A stretch of 64,000 nucleotides of DNA, from the NCBI RefSeq assembly GCF_001650635.1, contig NZ_LWQU01000104.1, forward strand, positions 152,154 through 216,153. Reading direction: 5' to 3'. Below are positions 8,452 through 17,370 of this stretch, one piece after another. Position 1 is the stretch's first letter. Each line of letters begins with the position of its first letter. The position numbers were made by a program, and so were the translations under genes. Source of the stretch: Magnetospirillum moscoviense (GTDB lineage Bacteria > Pseudomonadota > Alphaproteobacteria > Rhodospirillales > Magnetospirillaceae). The notes under the pieces were generated by a model. It saw only the letters and a list, made by a program, of their open reading frames with translations, had not been told where the DNA came from and ran no database searches.

Positions 8452-10569
8452 ATGAAGCAGGTGCTGATCCGTTCGGGCAAGGCCGTCGTCGAGGAGGTCC
8501 CGGCCCCGTTGGCCGGGCCGGGCGAGATTCTGGTCGCCGTCGCGGCGTCGTGCGTGTCGGTCGGCACCGAGGCGTCCAGTCTGGCCCTGTCGGGGATGCC
8601 GCTTTACCGCCGGGCGCTGAAGCAGCCGCAGCATGTCAAGCGGGTGCTGGACATCGCCCGCGAGCAAGGGGTGCGCACCGCCATCGAGCGGGTGCGCGGC
8701 AAGATCGAGGGCGGCCAGCCTACCGGCTATTCGGCGGCCGGCACCGTGGTCGCCGTCGGCGATCAGGTCGAAGGGTTCCAGGTGGGCGACCGCGTCGCCT
8801 GCGCCGGCGCCAGCATAGCCAACCACGCCCAATTCATCGCCGTCCCGGTCAACCTGGCCGCCCGCATCCCCGACAGCGTCGATGTGGCGGATGCCTGCAC
8901 CGTCACCCTGGGGGCCATCGCCCTGCAGGGCGTGCGCCGCGCCGCCCCCAGCCTGGGCGAGACCATCGCGGTGATCGGCCTGGGCGTGCTGGGCCTGATG
9001 ACCGTGCAGATGCTGAAGGCGGCCGGCGCCCGCGTCGGTGGCATCGACCCCGATCCCCGCCGCCGCGCCGTCGCGGCGGAACTGGGCGCGGCCTTCGTGC
9101 TGGACCCGGCCGACGACGTCGCCGGCGCCATCGCCCGGCGCACCGACGGGTTCGGCGCCGACGCGGCGATCATCTGCGCCGCCTCGCCGTCCGACGCCAT
9201 CGTCGCCCAGGCGGCGCAAAGCTGTCGCAAGAAGGGCCGGGTGGTGCTGGTCGGCGATGTCGGATTGAAACTCGACCGCGCCGATTTTTATGCCAAGGAA
9301 CTGGATTTCCTGATCTCGTGTTCCTATGGTCCGGGCCGCTATGACCCGGTGTTTGAACAAGGCGGTCGCGATTATCCCCTGCCCTATGTGCGCTGGACCG
9401 AGACCCGCAACATGGAGGCCTATCTGGCCCTGCTGGCCGACGGCGCCGTGCGGCTGGCTCCGCTGGCCCCGGTCAGTTTCCCCATCGAGCAGGCGCCGGT
9501 CGCCTATGGCGCCCTGACGGACGGCGCTGACCGGCCGCTTCTGGTCCTGCTGACCTATCCCGATCAGGCCGCGCCCGAGCGCCGTGTCGCCACCCGCGCG
9601 GCCCGCCCGGGCCGCGACGGCGCCATCGGGGTCGGCATCCTGGGGGCCGGCTCGTTCCTGCAGGCGGTCCACATCCCCAACATGCTGGCGATGCCCGAAC
9701 GCTTCCGCATGGTCGGCGTAATGAACCGCACCGGCGCCTCGGCCAAGGCGGTGGCCGACCGCGTCGGTGCCGCCTATGCCGCCACCGATGCCGACGCCAT
9801 CCTGGGCGATCCGGCGGTCGGGCTGGTGGTGATCGGCACCCGCCACGATCTGCACGGGCCGCTGGTGCTGGCGGCGTTGCGCGCCGGCAAGGCGGTGCTG
9901 GTGGAAAAGCCCCTGTGCCTGACCGGGGCCGAACTGGACGCCATCGAGGATTTCATCCGCGCCCATCCCGACGGACCGCTGCTGCTGACCGGCTTTAATC
10001 GCCGCTTCTCGCCGGCGGTGCGCCGCTTAAACGAGATTCTGGCCGGGCGCAGCACCCCGATCATGGCTAATTACCGCATGAATGCCGGCTTCCTGGCCGC
10101 CGACCATTGGACCCAGGGGCCGGAAGGCGGCGGGCGCAATCTGGGCGAGGCCTGCCACGTCTATGACCTGTTCTGCGTCCTGACCGGCAGCCTGGCGGTC
10201 AAGATCGAGGCCCAGGCGATCCGCGCCGGCGCCAAGCACTGGCGGGCCGACGACAATTTCGTCGCCACCTTGTCCTTCGCCGACGGCTCGGTGTGCAGCC
10301 TGACCTATAGCGCATTGGGGGCCAAGGACCATCCCAAGGAACGGCTTGAGGTCTTTGCCGACGGAATGGTCGCCAGCCTGGACGATTACCGCTCCCTGAC
10401 CTTGGCAGGCACCCGGGCCAAGGGCTGGGCCGGCAACCAGGACAAGGGGCACAAGGCGCTGATGGCGGCGCTGGCCAAGGGGCTGGCCGACGGTGTCTGG
10501 CCGATTTCGGTGGAACAGCAGGTGGCGGCGACGCGGGCGGCGCTGGCGGTTCAGGCGCTGATCGCCTGA
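8452..10569 (+). CDS. Two-domain oxidoreductase: zinc-type alcohol dehydrogenase fused to Gfo/Idh/MocA dehydrogenase
   Basis: 705 aa. Residues 1-370 are an MDR (alcohol dehydrogenase-like) unit with a [12 protein letters not shown] core and cofactor loop [20 protein letters not shown]. From about residue 390 a second Rossmann fold begins ([19 protein letters not shown]), followed by the Gfo/Idh/MocA signature VEKPLCL with the catalytic Lys. Such fusions occur in bacterial polysaccharide clusters and presumably oxidise then reduce one sugar intermediate without release. Classical structural-zinc cysteines are not evident in the first domain. The 3' end overlaps the convergent chemoreceptor gene by 19 nt. 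Confidence 0.85.
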   Translation: MKQVLIRSGKAVVEEVPAPLAGPGEILVAVAASCVSVGTEASSLALSGMPLYRRALKQPQHVKRVLDIAREQGVRTAIERVRGKIEGGQPTGYSAAGTVVAVGDQVEGFQVGDRVACAGASIANHAQFIAVPVNLAARIPDSVDVADACTVTLGAIALQGVRRAAPSLGETIAVIGLGVLGLMTVQMLKAAGARVGGIDPDPRRRAVAAELGAAFVLDPADDVAGAIARRTDGFGADAAIICAASPSDAIVAQAAQSCRKKGRVVLVGDVGLKLDRADFYAKELDFLISCSYGPGRYDPVFEQGGRDYPLPYVRWTETRNMEAYLALLADGAVRLAPLAPVSFPIEQAPVAYGALTDGADRPLLVLLTYPDQAAPERRVATRAARPGRDGAIGVGILGAGSFLQAVHIPNMLAMPERFRMVGVMNRTGASAKAVADRVGAAYAATDADAILGDPAVGLVVIGTRHDLHGPLVLAALRAGKAVLVEKPLCLTGAELDAIEDFIRAHPDGPLLLTGFNRRFSPAVRRLNEILAGRSTPIMANYRMNAGFLAADHWTQGPEGGGRNLGEACHVYDLFCVLTGSLAVKIEAQAIRAGAKHWRADDNFVATLSFADGSVCSLTYSALGAKDHPKERLEVFADGMVASLDDYRSLTLAGTRAKGWAGNQDKGHKALMAALAKGLADGVWPISVEQQVAATRAALAVQALIA

Positions 10570-11885
10570 TCCATCGCCTCGGCCAACTCGCGCAGGCCTT
10601 CGAGAATCTGGGCCGAGCAGGCGCCGACAGTCTCCATCTGGGCCAAGGCGTCGGCCAGGCGGCCGTCCTTCAAGGCATCGACGATGGCGCCGCCGGCCTG
10701 ATGCAGGGCGCGGTTGGGTTCTTCCAGCCGGGCGAAGGACGGGTGGGCGCGGACCCTCTCGGGATGGTTGCCGTGATACCAGCGCCCGAAGCGGGTGGCC
10801 GTCGGGTCGCGGATCTCGTCCTCGCGCAGTTCGCTCTTGCCGATGAAGGATTGGGCCAGGCGCTTGCGCCACAGCATGTGATCGCTCATGGCCAGGCGGA
10901 TGTCCTTGTTGGGGACGTCCTTGGCCGAGACGGTGGCCAGACCCTGCACCACCAGCTTGTGGGAATGATCGACCACCTCGGTCAGGGCCATGATGCCCTG
11001 GTGGCTGCGCTCGGTCATGGCGGCGATGGTGGCGCTGTCGCCGGCGATGGCGCCGGCGCTTTGCTTCTGGCTTTCGACGTGGCCGGTGACGTCTTGCATC
11101 AGGGCGGTGGTGTGGTCGGCATGCTCGGACACGGTGCGCATGTCGCGGCCGGCCTCGGCGACGACGGCGCGGCCTTCCTGCACGGCGGCGGCGCTGGCTT
11201 CCATGCCGCCGACGATGGCGTCCATGCCGGCGCGCAGGGAATCGGTGCGGCCGCGAATGGTTTCGGCGACCTCGCGGGTCTTGTTGGCCAGCTTCTTGAC
11301 CTCGTCGGCGACCACGGCGAAGCCCTTGCCGGCGGCGCCGGCCCGGGTCGCCTCGATGGCGGCGTTCAAGGCCAGCAGGTTGGTCTGGCGCGAGATCGCC
11401 TCGACCGAGCGGGCCATGGTGGCGATTTCGTCGGAAATGGCCGCCAGGGTGCCGACCCGGGTCTGGGCGTCATCGACGGCGTGGGCGATCGCCTCGATGC
11501 TGGTCTCGGCCCGGGCCGACGCCTCGATCGAGCGCAGCGCCGCCTGGGCGGTCGAGCGGGCCTCTTCCAAGGTGGTCTCGCTGGCGGCGGCGACCTCGTC
11601 CACCGAGCCGGTCATCGCCCCGGTCGAATCGGCGATGGCCTGACCGCGTTCGGCGATGTCGCTGATCTCGCGGCCCAGGGCGATCACCGACAGAACTTCC
11701 TCGTTCAGCGCGATGGAATAGGCGACGGTGCGGTTCATCGAATCCAGCGCCTGGCGTTGCAAGGTGTCGGCCAGGGCGCGCACCGCCCGGCCCAACCGGT
11801 CGGCGCCGGCCGGCACGCTGTCGTAGCGTCCGTCGGCGATCAGCTGCAATGCCGCTTCAATCGCGTCGATATCGATGGTGTCCAC
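10551..11885 (-). CDS. Soluble methyl-accepting chemotaxis protein with C-terminal CZB domain
   Basis: 444 aa with no transmembrane segment, so a cytoplasmic receptor. The hairpin tip is complete ([17 protein letters not shown], then [16 protein letters not shown], about residues 170-215), so it should couple to CheA/CheW. The last ~130 residues resemble the CZB zinc-sensing domain: His in DHMLWRKRL, the core RFGRWYHG, and further His in AHPSF and ALHQAG. The position normally Cys in C-x-F-G-x-W reads Thr here (TRFGRW), so the usual 3His/1Cys zinc site looks altered. The start is GTG at 11885 with a G-rich ribosome site upstream. It is divergent from the TetR gene. Confidence 0.88.
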   Translation of the reverse strand: MDTIDIDAIEAALQLIADGRYDSVPAGADRLGRAVRALADTLQRQALDSMNRTVAYSIALNEEVLSVIALGREISDIAERGQAIADSTGAMTGSVDEVAAASETTLEEARSTAQAALRSIEASARAETSIEAIAHAVDDAQTRVGTLAAISDEIATMARSVEAISRQTNLLALNAAIEATRAGAAGKGFAVVADEVKKLANKTREVAETIRGRTDSLRAGMDAIVGGMEASAAAVQEGRAVVAEAGRDMRTVSEHADHTTALMQDVTGHVESQKQSAGAIAGDSATIAAMTERSHQGIMALTEVVDHSHKLVVQGLATVSAKDVPNKDIRLAMSDHMLWRKRLAQSFIGKSELREDEIRDPTATRFGRWYHGNHPERVRAHPSFARLEEPNRALHQAGGAIVDALKDGRLADALAQMETVGACSAQILEGLRELAEAMDQAISA

Positions 11886-11964
11886 GCCGGATCATCCCCC
11901 TCCCAGCATCCCCACACAGGGGTTAGCAGATTGAGCGCGTGCGCGAAAGGGCCTCGCGGGGGCT

Positions 11965-11993
11965 TTGAAAAACTGAACTGGTTGGTTTAGTTT
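11965..11993 (+). promoter_or_regulatory. Candidate promoter overlapped by an operator-like palindrome, TetR gene
   Basis: TTGAAA (11965-11970), a 17-nt spacer and TAGTTT (11988-11993) would start transcription near 12000, the first base of the ATG. An 8-6-8 inverted repeat, AACTGAAC (11971-11978) and GTTTAGTT (11985-11992) with one mismatch, covers the spacer and -10, as expected for autorepression. Confidence 0.4.
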
Positions 11994-11999
11994 AGATTT

Positions 12000-12620
12000 A
12001 TGACCAAAGTACTTTCCCCTCGCTCGGCCGCCAAACGCGCAGCCATTCTCGACGCCGCGCAAGTCTGCTTCTGCGAGCAAGGCTATGCCGCCACCAGCAT
12101 GGACATGGTGGCGGCCTCGGCCGGGGTGTCGAAGGCGACCATCTACGCCCATTTCGCCAGCAAGGACGATCTGTTCGGGGCCATCATCTGCCGCCGCTGC
12201 GACGATCAGGCGGAAGGCCTCGGCGGGCTGGTCCTGGCCGCCAAGGGCGACGGCCGCACGGCGCTGGCCGCCATCGCGCGGGCCTTGATGGATCTGTTCC
12301 TGGCCCCCGAGGTGATGGCACTTTATCGGGTGGTGGTGGCGGAATCGCCCCGTCACCCCGATTTGGCCCGCATCTATTACGAACAGGGTCCATGGCGCGG
12401 CAAGCAGCGCGTCGCCGAGGTGCTGGCGGCGTTGGACCGCCAGGGCCAATTGGTCGTGCCCGATCCGTGGCAGGCCACCGATTTGTTCGTCAACATGCTG
12501 CGTGGCGAGGTGTTCCACCGCGCCCTGCTGGGGCTCGAGCCGGCCGAGCGGCCGACCGCCGAGACCACCATCGCCGAATCAGTCCGGGTGATGCTGGCGG
12601 CCTACGGCCCGCACCCATAA
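12000..12620 (+). CDS. TetR/AcrR-family transcriptional regulator
   Basis: 206 aa. The N-terminal DNA-binding helix-turn-helix is typical: AAILDAAQVCFCEQGYAATS, then GVSKATIYAHFASKDDLF. The C-terminal ligand domain resembles the AefR-like group (family-level impression only). No Shine-Dalgarno sequence precedes the ATG; together with the predicted transcription start this suggests a leaderless mRNA. A palindrome just upstream is a likely autoregulatory operator. No adjacent efflux gene is present in the same direction, so its target is unknown. Its last 42 nt overlap the convergent GT9 gene. Confidence 0.9.
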   Translation: MTKVLSPRSAAKRAAILDAAQVCFCEQGYAATSMDMVAASAGVSKATIYAHFASKDDLFGAIICRRCDDQAEGLGGLVLAAKGDGRTALAAIARALMDLFLAPEVMALYRVVVAESPRHPDLARIYYEQGPWRGKQRVAEVLAALDRQGQLVVPDPWQATDLFVNMLRGEVFHRALLGLEPAERPTAETTIAESVRVMLAAYGPHP

Positions 12621-13550
12621 GGCTTCGGCAGCCGCACTCACCTTGTCCACCGACAGGTCGCGCATCAGGCATTCCTGGCTTTTGTAATCGTAATCGGGCG
12701 CATGGCAGATGTCGGTGAACGAGCGCGGCCCGCGCACCGAGGCGCAATGCTCGCCCCATGGTCCATAGAATACCTCGGAGCTGGGGCCGAACAGGCCTAG
12801 CGTCGGCAGGCCGGTGGCCGCCGCGATATGCATCAGGCCGGAATCGTTGCCGACATAGAAGGCGGCCCGCTTCAGCACCGCCGGCACCGTGCCCAGATCG
12901 ACGGTGCCGATCAGGTCGATCAGGCGTTCGGGCGGGACACGATCCAGCAGCGCCTGGACCGAGGCGCGCTCGGACGCCGCGCCGAACACCGCCACGCAGG
13001 CGCCGGGCAGGATGCCGCCCTCGACCGTCAGCCGGGCGACCAGGTCGGCGAAATTCTCGGCCGGCCATTGCTTGCCCCCCCAATTGGCGGTGGGGCCGAC
13101 CGCCAGGACCTGTGGGCCGGCCGGCAGCAGGCGGGCGGCCTGGTCGTCCTGCGCGGGCGTGGTCCACACCACCGGGGCCTGAGGGGTATCCAGGCCCAGC
13201 ACGCCGGCCAGATGGACCAGCCGGTGCTGTTCTTCCCACGAGGATTTGATGATGCTGCGCTTCAGCGTCGGCAGCAGCCAGCCCAGCGCCGATCCGCGCA
13301 GATCGACCACCATCTGCCAGCGATGGCCGACGGTCAGCTTCCACAATTCCAGCCAATGGCGCGAGCGGCGCTGCTTGACCATGGGGATGACCCGCTCGAC
13401 GAACGGGGCGGCGGCGAACAGCGGCGCCGCCGGGGCACCGCAGGCCACCCAGAAGCGGGCCTGGGGGTATTGGCGGGCAAGGTAGGCCAGCAATCCGGTC
13501 GACAGCACCGCGTCGCCGATACGGCTGGCGGTGACGAACAGGATGCGCAA
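12579..13550 (-). CDS. Glycosyltransferase family 9 (heptosyltransferase-like)
   Basis: 323 aa. It begins with the GT9 hallmark MRILFVTASRIGDAVLSTGL and has the GT9 donor-site stretch YVGNDSGLMHIAAATGLPTL near residue 240. GT9 enzymes transfer heptose (or related sugars) onto lipopolysaccharide core at the inner membrane. The start is a TTG four nt after the stop of the nucleotide-sugar dehydrogenase, so it is the last gene of the kdsB-pheA-dehydrogenase operon. With KdsB in the same operon, a role in LPS inner core is likely. Acceptor and donor are not proven. Confidence 0.85.
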   Translation of the reverse strand: MRILFVTASRIGDAVLSTGLLAYLARQYPQARFWVACGAPAAPLFAAAPFVERVIPMVKQRRSRHWLELWKLTVGHRWQMVVDLRGSALGWLLPTLKRSIIKSSWEEQHRLVHLAGVLGLDTPQAPVVWTTPAQDDQAARLLPAGPQVLAVGPTANWGGKQWPAENFADLVARLTVEGGILPGACVAVFGAASERASVQALLDRVPPERLIDLIGTVDLGTVPAVLKRAAFYVGNDSGLMHIAAATGLPTLGLFGPSSEVFYGPWGEHCASVRGPRSFTDICHAPDYDYKSQECLMRDLSVDKVSAAAEALWVRAVGRQHHPD

Positions 13551-13553
13551 GGG

Positions 13554-14819
13554 CTAAAGCCGCCAGACCCGGATGCCGTCGGGCATCTCGGTGTTGCGCC
13601 ACATCCCCTTGATGTCGGCGACCAGGCCGTTTCTGGCCACCAGCTTGGCGAAGGCTTCCGGGCCGAAGCCGGCATAGGCATCGTGCGGCACCGCGCCGAC
13701 CACGCAATCATAGCCCGAAGCGCCGTCCAGGCCGGCCATCAGCTCGACATCGTATTCGTGCCGGGCTTCGTCGATGTCGGCGAAGGGGTCGTGGATATCG
13801 ACGGTGTGGCCGCGCTGGATCAGGCCGCGGATGACGTCGATGACCTTGCTGTTGCGCAGGTCGGGCACGTTTTCCTTGAAGGTCAGGCCCAGCATCAGCA
13901 CGCGCGACTTGGGCGCCAATTGCTCGGAGATGCGGGCCGCCATCCACGGGCCCATGCCGTCATTGATGCGCCGGCCCGACAGGATGATTTCGGGGTGATG
14001 GCCGTTATTCAGGGCGCAGGTGGCCAGATAGAACGGATCGACGCCGATGCAATGGCCGCCGACCAGGCCCGGCTTGAAGTTCAGGAAGTTCCACTTGGTG
14101 GCCGAGGCCTCAAGCACGTCGTGGATCGAGATGCCCAGCTTCTGGAAGATCATCGCCAGTTCGTTGACGAAGGCGATGTTGATGTCGCGCTGGGAATTCT
14201 CGATGACCTTGGCCGCTTCGGCCACCTTGATCGAGGCGGCGCGGAACACGCCGCCGGTGGTCACCGCGCCGTAGATGCCGGCCAGCGTCTCGGTGATGGC
14301 CGGGGTTTGCCCGGCGATGACCTTGGTGATGCGATCGACGGTGTGTTCCTTGTCGCCGGGATTGATGCGCTCGGGGCTGTAGCCCAGGAAGAAGTCGGCG
14401 CCGCATTTCAGGCCCGAGACCCGTTCCAGCTCGGGTCCGCAGATATCCTCGGTGACGCCGGGATAGACGGTGCTTTCGAACACCACCACCGCGCCCTTGC
14501 CCATGGCTTTGCCGACGGTGGCGCAGGCCTTCAGCACCGGGCCGAGGTCGGGGCGGTTTTCCAGATCGACCGGGGTCGGCACGGTGACGATATAGACGTC
14601 CTTGCCCTTGATCTCGGCCTGATCGGCGGTCAGATGGATGGTCGAGGCGCGCAGGCGGTCGGCCTCGATCTCGCCGGTGCGGTCATGGCCGGACTTCAGT
14701 TCCTTGACCCGGTCGGTCGAGATGTCGAAACCGATGGTCGGGAAATGGCGGGCGATGCCGACCGCGAGGGGCAGGCCGACATAGCCCAGGCCGATGACGA
14801 CGACGGACGTGGTGTGCAT
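13554..14819 (-). CDS. Nucleotide-sugar (UDP-HexNAc type) 6-dehydrogenase
   Basis: 421 aa. The NAD-binding motif VIGLGYVGLPLAVGIA opens the protein; the middle has ESTVYPGVTED and SPERINPGD; the catalytic cysteine lies in GGHCIGVDPFYL. The pattern matches the WbpA/TviB/VipA branch that oxidises UDP-N-acetylhexosamines to uronic acids rather than plain UDP-glucose dehydrogenase. It would supply an acidic amino sugar for capsule or O-antigen. It lies 5 nt after pheA and 3 nt before the GT9 gene in one operon. Family is certain; substrate is inferred. Confidence 0.9.
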   Translation of the reverse strand: MHTTSVVVIGLGYVGLPLAVGIARHFPTIGFDISTDRVKELKSGHDRTGEIEADRLRASTIHLTADQAEIKGKDVYIVTVPTPVDLENRPDLGPVLKACATVGKAMGKGAVVVFESTVYPGVTEDICGPELERVSGLKCGADFFLGYSPERINPGDKEHTVDRITKVIAGQTPAITETLAGIYGAVTTGGVFRAASIKVAEAAKVIENSQRDINIAFVNELAMIFQKLGISIHDVLEASATKWNFLNFKPGLVGGHCIGVDPFYLATCALNNGHHPEIILSGRRINDGMGPWMAARISEQLAPKSRVLMLGLTFKENVPDLRNSKVIDVIRGLIQRGHTVDIHDPFADIDEARHEYDVELMAGLDGASGYDCVVGAVPHDAYAGFGPEAFAKLVARNGLVADIKGMWRNTEMPDGIRVWRL

Positions 14820-14824
14820 TTTTC

Positions 14825-15694
14825 TTACTCCCCGGCGACGCGCTGCGCCAGACGGAACGGATGGGCAGGATAGACGCCGAGGATGCGGACCTCGTGGCTG
14901 AAGAATTCCAGCTCTTCCAGGGCCAGGCGCAGCAGGCGCTGGGCCGGGTGTCCCTCGACATCGACATAGAACTGGGCGGCGACGAATTCGCCGCCGACCA
15001 TGTAGCTTTCCAGCTTGGTGATGTTCAAGCCGTTGGTGGCGAAGCCGCCCAGCGCCTTATAAAGCGCCGCCGGACGGTTGCGCACCCGAAAGACGAAGGT
15101 GGTGACGTTGGGCTGGTTGGGATTGGGTTCGATGGCGTCGCGCGACAGCACCATGAAGCGGGTGGTGTTGTGCTCGGCGTCCTCGATGTTGGCCTTCAGG
15201 GACACCAGCCCATAGGTCTCGGCCGCCAGTTCCGAGGCGATGGCTGCGCGGGTCAGATCGCCCGACTTGGCGACCTCCGAGGCGGCGCCGGCGGTGTCGG
15301 CGCCGACGATCACCGTCAGGCCCATGCTGCGGATCAGGTTGCGGCACTGGCCCAGGGCGTGGACATGGCTTTCCACCGAGCGGATGCCGTCCAGCGTCGC
15401 GCCCTTGGGGGCCAGCAGGTGGTGGTTGATGCGCTCGAAATGCTCGCCGATGATGTGCAGGCCGGAATAGGGCATCAGGTGATGCACGTCGGCGACGCGG
15501 CCGGCCAGCGAATTGTCGATCGGGATCATGGCATAGCGGGCACGGCCCTCGCGCACGGCGGCGAAGGAATCCTCGAAGGTCATGCAGGGCAGCGGCACCA
15601 TGGCCGGAAAGGCGTTCTTGCACGCCAGGTGCGAATAGGCGCCCGGCAGGCCCTGGAAAGCGATAGCGCGCGAAGGCTCGGTATGGTCGGTCAT
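14825..15694 (-). CDS. pheA: Prephenate dehydratase
   Basis: 289 aa, a monofunctional enzyme without chorismate mutase. Substrate-site motifs are present: [31 protein letters not shown] and the catalytic NTTRF. A C-terminal ACT domain (about residues 198-275) includes [16 protein letters not shown] and LESYMVGGE, the phenylalanine-binding allosteric site. It converts prephenate to phenylpyruvate, with feedback inhibition by Phe expected. It overlaps kdsB by 4 nt, an arrangement common in alphaproteobacteria. Confidence 0.97.
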   Translation of the reverse strand: MTDHTEPSRAIAFQGLPGAYSHLACKNAFPAMVPLPCMTFEDSFAAVREGRARYAMIPIDNSLAGRVADVHHLMPYSGLHIIGEHFERINHHLLAPKGATLDGIRSVESHVHALGQCRNLIRSMGLTVIVGADTAGAASEVAKSGDLTRAAIASELAAETYGLVSLKANIEDAEHNTTRFMVLSRDAIEPNPNQPNVTTFVFRVRNRPAALYKALGGFATNGLNITKLESYMVGGEFVAAQFYVDVEGHPAQRLLRLALEELEFFSHEVRILGVYPAHPFRLAQRVAGE

Positions 15695-16437
15695 GGTCCG
15701 GCGGCAATCAGGGCACGAGCCCGTTCAAGATCGGCCGGAGTATCGACACCCAGCGGAACCGTGTCAACCAAGGCGCAATCGATGCGCATGCCGTTTTCCA
15801 GGGCGCGCAGCTGCTCCAGCTTCTCGCGCCGTTCCAGCACGCCCTGCGGCAGGACCACGAAGCGGGCCAGCGCCTCGCGGCGATAGGCGTAAAGGCCGAT
15901 ATGATGATAGTGCGGGCCAGCCCCCGACGGGCAGGTGGCGCGGGTGAAATACAGCGCCCGGGCGATGCGGCTGCCGGGTGCAAAGCCGCACACCGCCTTG
16001 ACCACGTTGGGGTTGGTGCGCTCTTCCTCGAGCTCGATTTCGGCCACCAGGGTCGAGATGTCGACGCCCGGCTGGTCCAAGGGCTCGAACACCGCGCGGA
16101 TGATGGCCGGGTCAAGGGTCGGCAGGTCGCCCTGGACGTTGACCACCGCACCGAACTGGCGCTCGGGGTCGATCTTTTCCAACGCCTCCCACACCCGGTC
16201 GGACCCCGACGGATGATCGGGGTCGGTCAGCACCGCCGTGCCGCCATGGGCTTTGATGGCATCGGCGATCTCGGGATCGGCGGCGGCCACCACCACCGGG
16301 CCGATGCCGGCGGCAACCGAACGGCGCCACACATGCACGATCATCGGTTCGCCGCAGATGTCGGCCAGCGGCTTGTTGGGCAGCCGGGTGGCGGGCAGGC
16401 GGGCGGGGATGACGATCACCGGGTTCAAGGACGACAT
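15691..16437 (-). CDS. kdsB: 3-deoxy-manno-octulosonate (Kdo) cytidylyltransferase
   Basis: 248 aa, family length. Signature pieces are [19 protein letters not shown], the CTP-binding [12 protein letters not shown] and VVNVQGDLP, and [10 protein letters not shown]. It activates Kdo to CMP-Kdo for the lipid A-Kdo core of LPS. It is the first gene of the reverse operon kdsB-pheA-dehydrogenase-GT9, with GGAG just upstream of the ATG. The hisN gene is divergent, 131 nt away. Confidence 0.97.
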   Translation of the reverse strand: MSSLNPVIVIPARLPATRLPNKPLADICGEPMIVHVWRRSVAAGIGPVVVAAADPEIADAIKAHGGTAVLTDPDHPSGSDRVWEALEKIDPERQFGAVVNVQGDLPTLDPAIIRAVFEPLDQPGVDISTLVAEIELEEERTNPNVVKAVCGFAPGSRIARALYFTRATCPSGAGPHYHHIGLYAYRREALARFVVLPQGVLERREKLEQLRALENGMRIDCALVDTVPLGVDTPADLERARALIAAGP

Positions 16438-16568
16438 CGGGTGCTCCTGGCACGGTCGGGGTGGGACAAATCCTATACCGGCGGAAGGGGCTTAGAAATC
16501 CCCATTCGGGTCTGGTCGGATCGCTGATTTCACGCCAGACTGCACCCAACCGAACATCAAGGTCGATC

Positions 16569-17348
16569 ATGCAGGCCGTTCCCACCGAATTCGTCACCCT
16601 TGCCCACGCCTTGGCCGACGCCGCCCGCCCGGTGGTGAAGCGCTATTTCCGCACGCCGGTCGCCGTCGACGTCAAGGCCGACGATTCGCCGGTCACCATC
16701 GCCGACCGCGAGGTCGAGGCGGCGATGCGGGTGCTGATCAAGGAACGCTTCCCCGAGCACGGCATCTTCGGCGAGGAACACGGCCAGGAAAATACCGGCG
16801 CCGAATGGGTGTGGGTGCTGGACCCGATCGACGGCACCAAGGCCTTCATCACCGGCAAGCCCAGCTTCGGCACCCTGATCGGCCTGTGCCATCGCGGCCG
16901 TCCGGTGCTGGGGGTGATTGACCAGGCCATCCTGGGCGAACGCTGGATCGGCGGCCTGGACCATGCCACCACCTTGAACGGTGCGCCCGCCCGGGTGCGC
17001 GCCTGCGACGACCTGCAAAAGGCCTATGCCTATACCACCGGGCCGGAACATTTCGACGCCGCCACCTTGCCGGCCTGGAACCGCATCGCCGCATCCGTGC
17101 GTCAGCCGCGCTATGGCTGCGATTGCTATGCCTATGCCCTGCTGGCCTCGGGCTTCGTCGATCTGGTGGTGGAAGCCGGCCTCAAACCCTATGATTACTG
17201 CGCCCTGGTGCCGGTGATCGAACAGGCCGGCGGCACCGTCACCGACTGGACGGGGCGCGCGGTCACCATCGCGTCGGACGGCACCATCTGCGCGGCCGGC
17301 GACAGCCGTGCCCACGCCCAGGCGTTGAAGGTGCTTGCCGCGTCTTGA
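16569..17348 (+). CDS. hisN: Histidinol-phosphatase, inositol monophosphatase family
   Basis: 259 aa from the ATG at 16569; the frame is open further upstream but shows no family similarity there. Metal-binding motifs of the IMPase fold are EEHGQEN, WVLDPIDGTKAF and the C-terminal GLKPYDYCALVPVIEQAGG. The DGTKAFITGKPSFGTLI variant and DCYAYALLASG resemble HisN-type histidinol-phosphatases more than CysQ or SuhB. It would dephosphorylate L-histidinol phosphate in the cytoplasm. It is followed 22 nt later by the yejABEF transporter, probably by chance. A CysQ-like role cannot be excluded. Confidence 0.85.
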   Translation: MQAVPTEFVTLAHALADAARPVVKRYFRTPVAVDVKADDSPVTIADREVEAAMRVLIKERFPEHGIFGEEHGQENTGAEWVWVLDPIDGTKAFITGKPSFGTLIGLCHRGRPVLGVIDQAILGERWIGGLDHATTLNGAPARVRACDDLQKAYAYTTGPEHFDAATLPAWNRIAASVRQPRYGCDCYAYALLASGFVDLVVEAGLKPYDYCALVPVIEQAGGTVTDWTGRAVTIASDGTICAAGDSRAHAQALKVLAAS

Positions 17349-17370
17349 TGTTGGCGCCACACTCCGGCCC

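Noticed and set aside
8446..9966. 506-codon open frame opposite the two-domain oxidoreductase
   Set aside because: Low-complexity composition and no motif; the forward gene has two clear Rossmann domains.
10701..11990. 429-codon frame opposite the chemoreceptor
   Set aside because: Gly/His/Ala-rich shadow; the chemoreceptor hairpin tip on the other strand is unmistakable.
12828..14873. 681-codon frame opposite GT9 and the nucleotide-sugar dehydrogenase
   Set aside because: Spans two recognised genes in antisense; composition is shadow-like.
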